DNA of 36,209 nt from Pseudopelagicola sp. Lineage in GTDB: Bacteria; Pseudomonadota; Alphaproteobacteria; Rhodobacterales; Rhodobacteraceae. Position numbers and translations under genes: made by a program. The notes under the pieces were generated by a model. That model was given only the letters and a program-made list of their open reading frames with translations, did not search any database and was not told the DNA's origin. The stretch is from assembly GCA_026195905.1 (NCBI GenBank), contig JAPHRE010000024.1, positions 1 to 36,209 of the forward strand. Reading direction: 5' to 3'. Shown here piece after piece: positions 32,143 through 36,209 of the stretch; position 1 is the first letter of the stretch; every line of letters begins with the position of its first letter.

Positions 32143-33039
32143 ATGAGTAACTATGCAAATCTGCCGGCCCCGACGCCGGAAGGCGGTTTGAACCGCTATA
32201 TGCAGGAAATCCGAAAGTTTCCGCTTTTGGAGCCGGAAGAGGAATATATGCTTGCCAAGGCATGGGTCGAGCAGGAAGACACCGAGGCAGCCCATAAGAT
32301 GGTGACATCGCACCTGCGCCTCGCGGCGAAAATCGCTATGGGCTATCGCGGGTATGGTCTGCCGCAGGCCGAAGTTATTTCCGAGGCCAATGTGGGCCTG
32401 ATGCAGGCGGTAAAACGGTTTGACCCGGAAAAAGGCTTTCGCCTTGCGACCTATGCGATGTGGTGGATTCGGGCCAGTATTCAGGAATACATCCTGCGCT
32501 CGTGGAGCCTTGTGAAGCTGGGCACGACCTCGGCGCAAAAGAAACTTTTCTTCAACCTGCGCAAGGCAAAGGCGCGGATTGGGGCGCTGGAAGAAGGCGA
32601 TCTTCGGCCCGAGAATGTCAAACGCATCGCCCATGACCTTGGCGTGACGGAAAAAGAAGTGATCTCGATGAACCGCCGTATGAGCGGCGGGGATGCATCG
32701 CTGAACGCCCAGATCGGCTCTGAGGGCGAGGGCACGATGGAATGGCAGGATTGGCTAGAGGATGAGGACGCTGACCAGGCCGCAGACTATGAGGCCCGCG
32801 ATGAGCTTCAGGCACGTCGGGCGCTTCTGGCGGAGGCGATGGAGGTGCTCAACGATCGGGAAAAAGATATCCTGACCCAACGACGCCTCGCGGAGAAAGC
32901 GGTGACGCTGGAAGAGCTGAGCGGTCAGTATGGCGTCAGCCGCGAGCGTATTCGCCAGATCGAAGTGCGTGCGTTCGAAAAGCTACAGAAGCGGATGCAG
33001 ACGCTGGCGGCCGAGCAGGGGCTTTTGGCCTCGGCCTAA
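32143..33039 (+). CDS. rpoH: Heat-shock sigma factor RpoH
   Basis: Directs RNA polymerase to heat-shock promoters. The 298-aa protein has sigma region 1.2 at its start (LNRYMQEIRKFPLLEPEEE), region 2 (HLRLAAKIAMGYRGYGLPQAEVISEANVGLMQAVKRFDPEKGFRLATYAMWWIRASIQEYI, about 57-117), the RpoH box AQKKLFFNLRK (131-141) that marks this class, and region 4 with VSRERIRQIEVRAFEKL near the end. It resembles RpoHI more than RpoHII of rhodobacters. The start at 32143 has AGGGGG upstream; the open frame from 32065 includes the promoter and is not coding. A strong terminator follows. Confidence 0.96.
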   Translation: MSNYANLPAPTPEGGLNRYMQEIRKFPLLEPEEEYMLAKAWVEQEDTEAAHKMVTSHLRLAAKIAMGYRGYGLPQAEVISEANVGLMQAVKRFDPEKGFRLATYAMWWIRASIQEYILRSWSLVKLGTTSAQKKLFFNLRKAKARIGALEEGDLRPENVKRIAHDLGVTEKEVISMNRRMSGGDASLNAQIGSEGEGTMEWQDWLEDEDADQAADYEARDELQARRALLAEAMEVLNDREKDILTQRRLAEKAVTLEELSGQYGVSRERIRQIEVRAFEKLQKRMQTLAAEQGLLASA

Positions 33040-33069
33040 TCCGGCCTTTTGACATGTATTCCCCATCCC

Positions 33070-33099
33070 AAAGGGCGGTGCTAAAGCGCCGCCCTTTTT
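33070..33099 (+). terminator. Terminator of rpoH
   Basis: A 12-bp stem, AAAGGGCGG with CCGCCCTTT plus three inner pairs, and a TAAA loop, ending in TTTTTC. It starts 30 bp after the rpoH stop. Confidence 0.93.
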
Positions 33100-33200
33100 C
33101 TATGGGCCTCTCTCAGGTGCTTGATGGCATTTGTCGGCGTGTTGCGCCGCTCAGAGCCGTGGCGGCGACACCGGAAGGTTATCGGGGGTATCGTCGCAGG

Positions 33201-33488
33201 TCACATCGACCAGTAGCCGATCCCGATGACCCCGCCCGGCGCGGCAATGCGGATGCCGGTATGGCTTGCAACACCGGGATGTCGGTCATGGCAAGGACGT
33301 TTTGGGCTTGAATGGGCGATGTCAAGGATCAGGCCGCGATCAACCACGGCCTGCACCACCGCGCGGCCAGAGTCGGTCAGCCCGTGATTGCCATCGCCAT
33401 GCAGTGCGCCGCCTCCCACGGTTTTGCCTACGGCGCGGGCGTGGGAGGCGGCGGCATAGCTGCCAAGTTTGGCGTAGGGGCAGCGCAA
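33201..33488 (-). pseudogene. Membrane dipeptidase (M19) relic
   Basis: On the minus strand, fragments of a renal-type dipeptidase remain in order: GGGALHGDGNHGLTDSGRAVVQ, then VVDRGLILDIAHSSP, ASHTGIR, and AAPGGVIGIGYW. Between HSSP and ASHTG the expected stretch is found only in another frame (QNVLAMTDIPV), so at least two compensating indels exist. The segment that normally follows SHTGxR, containing the CDxxRN motif, is missing, and both the N-terminal metal site (HxD) and the C-terminus are absent. The gene is certainly dead. No ribosome binding site or start is evident. It fills much of the 750 bp between rpoH and the Crp/Fnr gene; the rest (33490-33720) shows no gene. Confidence 0.8.
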
Positions 33489-33724
33489 GGGCAGAGCCGG
33501 AGAGAGCGGTGGGGAAAACAGGTGCGAAAATCAGAATGTCAGCGCAAGTTTAGGGAGAAAAACTATTGCCCCCACACGATTCGCGGGAGGTGGGCGGCTA
33601 TTACGTAAATAAAAGATGCGGGAAATCGCACGATTTCAGGGGGATAGGGTCCGACCTCAAGTCGGCCATTGATAAAGCTATGCTTTTTCAATTGGGTAGG
33701 GGCATATTTGGTCGGCAAATGTCT

Positions 33725-33738
33725 TTGATCTGGGTCAA
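33725..33738. promoter_or_regulatory. FNR/DNR-type box
   Basis: TTGAT-CTGG-GTCAA, nine of ten consensus positions of TTGAT-N4-ATCAA. It is 58 bp upstream of the Crp/Fnr-type regulator start, a position suited to activation or autoregulation under low oxygen or nitric oxide. Confidence 0.75.
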
Positions 33739-33795
33739 AGGATAGAGGAACCGGGCCTTCTATGCAGGAGGTGTTGACGCGAACAGGAGAGCCAG

Positions 33796-34485
33796 ATGCC
33801 AGCGTGTGAAGCAAGCCTATGGGCGGGCTCTGCGTTTCTTGCGCAGATGTCAGCCAAAACCAGAGAATGTCTTTTGTCCCAATCCCGTATGCGGTCTTTT
33901 GATCGCGGGGAAACCGTTTGTTTACAAGGGGAAGCGCCAAGCAGCCTCAAGGTCGTGTTGGCGGGATGGGCCAAGTGTTACCGGGTGTCTCCGCAGGGCG
34001 AAGAGGCCGTTTTGGCGACCCTGACCAACGGCGATAGTTTTGATGAAATTGCGGCTCTGAACAAGAGAACCTGTTTTGCGTCGGTTGAGGCGGTGACGGA
34101 TTGTGCGCTGCTTTTTGTGAACCTTGATAACATCCGGCCAACCCATTGGGCCTATGGGGAAATCAACCGGGCGGTGCTTGGGATTGCGGCGGATCACATG
34201 CAAAAGATGATGAGTGAACTTGAGCGGATGAAGGTCAATACCACGACCGAGCGGCTTGCAGATTACCTTGTTGATATGGTTGAGGTCCGTGGCAAGGAGG
34301 GGAGAATTATCCTTCCTTTTGAAAAGGTTATCCTTGCTTCGGTTCTTGGGATGAAACCCGAGAGCCTATCGAGGGCGTTCAGGGCGCTTAAGAAAGTTGG
34401 GGTGCACAGCCACCTCAAGGAGGTGTTTGTCGAGGATATTGAGCGTTTGCGGGCCTGTAAGAGGTGCAATCCGATGTTTGCGTAA
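33796..34485 (+). CDS. Crp/Fnr-family transcriptional regulator (DNR-like)
   Basis: A 229-aa regulator. A cyclic-nucleotide-binding-type beta-roll covers about 15-125, a dimerisation helix about 125-155, and a winged helix-turn-helix 155-215. The recognition helix KPESLSRAFRAL has Glu189, Ser192 and Arg193, the ExxSR pattern by which FNR reads TTGAT half-sites. The four N-terminal cysteines of FNR are lacking, so it should not carry an iron-sulfur cluster; this suits DNR/NnrR-type proteins, which sense NO, or an unknown ligand. The C-terminal CKRC pair (221-224) is unusual. GGAG lies six bases before the start. An FNR box 58 bp upstream suggests autoregulation. Confidence 0.88.
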   Translation: MPACEASLWAGSAFLAQMSAKTRECLLSQSRMRSFDRGETVCLQGEAPSSLKVVLAGWAKCYRVSPQGEEAVLATLTNGDSFDEIAALNKRTCFASVEAVTDCALLFVNLDNIRPTHWAYGEINRAVLGIAADHMQKMMSELERMKVNTTTERLADYLVDMVEVRGKEGRIILPFEKVILASVLGMKPESLSRAFRALKKVGVHSHLKEVFVEDIERLRACKRCNPMFA

Positions 34486-34526
34486 GGGGCCGGGGCGGGT
34501 TTACCCTATGCACAAAGGAGAGACGC

Positions 34527-34796
34527 ATGGCCGGTGGATGGGCGCGCGATGGCGCGGTGAGTGAACAGATTGAAGCCTCGATCAGCGATGAATTGGAGCG
34601 CATGAAGGCGCGAAAAACCCTTGTGGGAGAAAGCCTTAGCCATTGCGCCGAATGCGAGGAGGAAATTCCCGAGGCGCGCCGCAAGGCGATCCCCGGCGTC
34701 AAACTCTGTATCGACTGTCAACAGGAGCGCGACGGTGCGGCGACGGCGCGCGGCGGGATTAACCGGCGCGGATCGAAGGATAGCCAGCTAAAATAA
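34527..34796 (+). CDS. DksA/TraR-type zinc-finger protein
   Basis: An 89-aa protein of the short TraR/YbiI kind. A helical N-terminus (1-36, VSEQIEASISDELERMKARK) leads into a four-cysteine zinc finger, CAEC (Cys40, Cys43) and CIDC (Cys61, Cys64), with the typical IPEARRKAIPGVKLCIDCQ between. The long coiled coil of DksA, with its DxxDxA tip, is missing, so direct control of RNA polymerase in the manner of DksA is doubtful, but TraR-like short proteins do bind in the same channel. AAGGAG six bases before the ATG fixes the start. It follows the Crp/Fnr gene by 41 bp and may be cotranscribed. Confidence 0.87.
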   Translation: MAGGWARDGAVSEQIEASISDELERMKARKTLVGESLSHCAECEEEIPEARRKAIPGVKLCIDCQQERDGAATARGGINRRGSKDSQLK

Positions 34797-35101
34797 GCCC
34801 GGGTGCGACTCGAAAGGTTAAGGCCGCAAAGGGGCGGTTGTATCACGTCGGTATTACGTCAGTATTGCGTCGGTATGGACCGGCCAAACGCGGCCCTTAA
34901 CGCGGCGCACGGGTTACGATTTGGTGAATGGCAATCGGGCCGGAGTTTTAGACGAATTCCGGGGTGCGCAGGAGGGGAGTGGGGGCATTCGGCCCGGCCC
35001 AAAGGAGTCACGGGTGTTGGACATCCTTTGATGAGTTTTGAGATTTTCCCCAAGTCTGCCAGTATCCCGGTATTCAGTTTGAGACAGGGAAAGGAATTTC
35101 A
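34797..35101. other. Intergenic region with repeat element copy 3
   Basis: These 305 bp hold the 11-bp repeat element (34817-34901) and, near the right end, the presumed promoter and leader of the secreted-protein gene. No gene was recognised; the open frame from 34803 runs through the repeats and lacks a ribosome binding site. Confidence 0.5.
34817..34901 (+). repeat. 11-bp repeat array with inverted flanking arms, copy 3
   Basis: Core units CGTCGGTATTA, CGTCAGTATTG and CGTCGGTATGG (34846-34878). Arms GTTAAGGCCGC (34817-34827) and GCGGCCCTTAAC (34890-34901) are inverted copies differing by one inserted C. Same layout as copy 2 at 4209-4323 but shorter. Confidence 0.75.
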
Positions 35102-35446
35102 ATGCGTTTTACTTTGGGTGCTCTACTTTGTGTTCTCCTGACGACGGCCAGTGTCGTCACGGCACAGGAGATCACGGCTGGCTCGCGCGTCACCATCACG
35201 TCAGACTGGCACAAGAAAAATGGCGGCCCCTACAGCCCGAAAATCGTTTCATGCAAATCGAATAGTGGGCTGTGTCTCCGGGATACGACTACATCCCCTG
35301 CGAACAAACCCATGACCAAAACCAAGTCAGGTTTGCAGGTCGCGTTCAAGAGCTATGGCGTGATCTACCTGTTCCGCGCCGGGGGCAAAGGGACGTTTCA
35401 CGATATGAAAGGCAAACAGACCGGCAAGTTCTCTTGGAAGCAATAA
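35102..35446 (+). CDS. Small secreted protein of unknown function
   Basis: I do not recognise this 114-aa protein. Residues 1-21 are a signal peptide (MRFTLGALLCVLLTTASVVTA) with a probable cut after VTA. The mature part is basic, rich in Lys, Ser and Thr, with two cysteines close together (CKSNSGLCLRD) that could form a disulfide loop, and beta-like segments (SRVTITSDW, VIYLFRAGGKGTFHDMKGK). It should be periplasmic or external. AAGGAA lies five bases before the ATG. It stands alone between the repeat-bearing gap and pepF, and a hairpin follows its stop. Confidence 0.7.
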   Translation: MRFTLGALLCVLLTTASVVTAQEITAGSRVTITSDWHKKNGGPYSPKIVSCKSNSGLCLRDTTTSPANKPMTKTKSGLQVAFKSYGVIYLFRAGGKGTFHDMKGKQTGKFSWKQ

Positions 35447-35455
35447 ACGTGGCAT

Positions 35456-35477
35456 GAGCGGGGAAGGCTCCCCGCTC
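35456..35477. terminator. Terminator between the secreted-protein gene and pepF
   Basis: Perfect 9-bp stem GAGCGGGGA / TCCCCGCTC with an AGGC loop, ten bases after the plus-strand stop and nine before the pepF stop. The tail on either side is only weakly T-rich, but the position suits both convergent genes. Confidence 0.75.
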
Positions 35478-35485
35478 TCGTTGCC

Positions 35486-36209
35486 TTATTCTTCCATCGC
35501 TTCCAATTCGTCAATCATGTCGGAGATCATCGACAGACCCTTGTCCCAGAATGTGGGGTCGGAGGCGTCGAGGCCGAAGGGGGCGAGGAGCTCTTTATGG
35601 TGTTTGGAGCCACCCGCCTTGAGCATGTCGAAATATTTGTCCTCAAAGCCATCTCCGCCCTCGGCGTAAACCGCGTAGAGGGCGTTCACGAGGCCGTCGC
35701 CAAAGGCGTAGGCATAGACGTAGAAGGGCGAGTGGACGAAGTGCGGGATATAGGCCCAGAAGGTTTCATAGCCCTCCATAAAGTCGAACGCCGGGCCAAG
35801 GGATTCGGCCTGCACCGACATCCAGAGGGCGTTGATGTCCTCGGGGGTGAGTTCGCTTTCGCGGCGCGCGGCGTGGAGTTTGCATTCGAAATCGTAAAAG
35901 GCGATCTGGCGCACCACGGTGTTGATCATGTCCTCGACCTTGCCCGCGAGGAGGACTTTACGCTGTTCTTTGGTTTCGGCGCTGTCGAGCATTTTGCGGA
36001 AGGTGAGCATCTCGCCAAAGACGGAGGCGGTTTCGGCGAGGGTCAGCGGCGTCGAGGAGAGCATTTCGCCCTGATCGGCGGCGAGGACCTGATGCACGCC
36101 GTGGCCAAGCTCATGGGCCAGCGTCATCACATCGCGCGGTTTGCCAAGGTAGTTCAGCATCACATAGGGGTGCACGTTGGTCACGGTCGGATGGGCAAAG
36201 GCGCCGGGG
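35486..36209 (-). CDS. pepF: Oligoendopeptidase F, C-terminal part
   Basis: The 3' part (241 codons) of an M3-family zinc oligopeptidase that degrades short peptides in the cytosol. The active site is visible: LAHELGHGVHQ (HExxH), preceded by GAFAHPTVTNVHPYVMLNY, and followed by ETASVFGEMLTF with the third zinc ligand Glu. Near the C-terminus come YIPHFVHSPFYVYAYAFG and a GSKHHKELLAPFGLD segment, both typical of PepF. The start codon and N-terminal two thirds lie beyond the right end of the window; an in-frame GTG at 36184 is internal, not a start. Confidence 0.93.
   Translation of the reverse strand, partial: PGAFAHPTVTNVHPYVMLNYLGKPRDVMTLAHELGHGVHQVLAADQGEMLSSTPLTLAETASVFGEMLTFRKMLDSAETKEQRKVLLAGKVEDMINTVVRQIAFYDFECKLHAARRESELTPEDINALWMSVQAESLGPAFDFMEGYETFWAYIPHFVHSPFYVYAYAFGDGLVNALYAVYAEGGDGFEDKYFDMLKAGGSKHHKELLAPFGLDASDPTFWDKGLSMISDMIDELEAMEE

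Noticed and set aside
33761-33808. 15-codon upstream frame overlapping the start of the Crp/Fnr gene
   Set aside because: Its ATG lies inside the AGGAGG-like leader and has no ribosome binding site; the peptide is unremarkable.

Overview
The window is chromosomal DNA of an alphaproteobacterium, most likely a marine Rhodobacteraceae (Roseobacter-group) strain. The evidence is the GC-rich coding sequence and several lineage-typical genes: the RpoH with its characteristic N-terminus, a Hint-domain protein, small DUF6324- and DUF6476-like proteins, and a 62-aa two-helix membrane protein. The tRNA-His also lacks G-1 and C73, as in Rhodobacterales and Rhizobiales. I see no prophage, IS element, CRISPR array or defence island. 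The content is largely core and central metabolism, and the more unusual signals lie between genes.

Layout. 1-4.4 kb: a small membrane protein, an ABHD11/YbfF-like hydrolase, a tail-anchored small protein, glyA and NAD kinase. 4.4-8.9 kb: prpE (propionyl-CoA synthetase), preceded by two TTTGCAAA-type sites, and maeB (malic enzyme). 9-13.5 kb: a tightly packed nucleoside salvage operon, cdd-deoA-deoB-add-upp. 13.6-16.7 kb: a secreted SPOR-domain protein, a membrane protein that looks like an M48 peptidase with its zinc site erased, and a small P-loop kinase. 16.7-20.2 kb: an acyl-CoA synthetase, an EamA transporter and a Hint-domain protein. 20.3-28.6 kb: a fatty-acid or branched acyl-CoA degradation island on the minus strand (merR - acyl-CoA dehydrogenase - GST - thiolase - fadJ), followed by a second MerR gene and two hotdog thioesterases running into a MATE transporter. 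29.9-36.2 kb: DUF6324-like gene, tRNA-His, DUF6476-like gene, an RluD-type pseudouridine synthase, rpoH with an RpoH-type promoter, a dipeptidase pseudogene, an FNR/DNR-type regulator with a TTGAT box upstream, a DksA/TraR zinc finger, a small secreted protein, and the 3' part of pepF, which runs off the window.

How the genes work together. The synthetase, dehydrogenase, FadJ, thiolase and thioesterases make up activation, beta-oxidation and CoA-ester release. PrpE takes propionate, and malic enzyme makes pyruvate and NADPH from malate. Local regulators probably control their own neighbourhoods: a MerR gene with an ACGTTAACGT palindrome, and an ExxSR-type Crp/Fnr protein with a TTGAT-N4-GTCAA box.

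Most noteworthy: (i) an intergenic element present three times, built of 11-bp direct repeats (CGTCGGTATTG), two copies of which are bracketed by inverted GTTAA-containing arms; (ii) an inverted pair of 22-bp elements differing at one base, with a weaker relative elsewhere; (iii) the metal-site-less M48-like protein; (iv) the decayed M19 dipeptidase; (v) an rluD-family gene and a DUF6476-like gene whose divergent start codons overlap in a single CATG.
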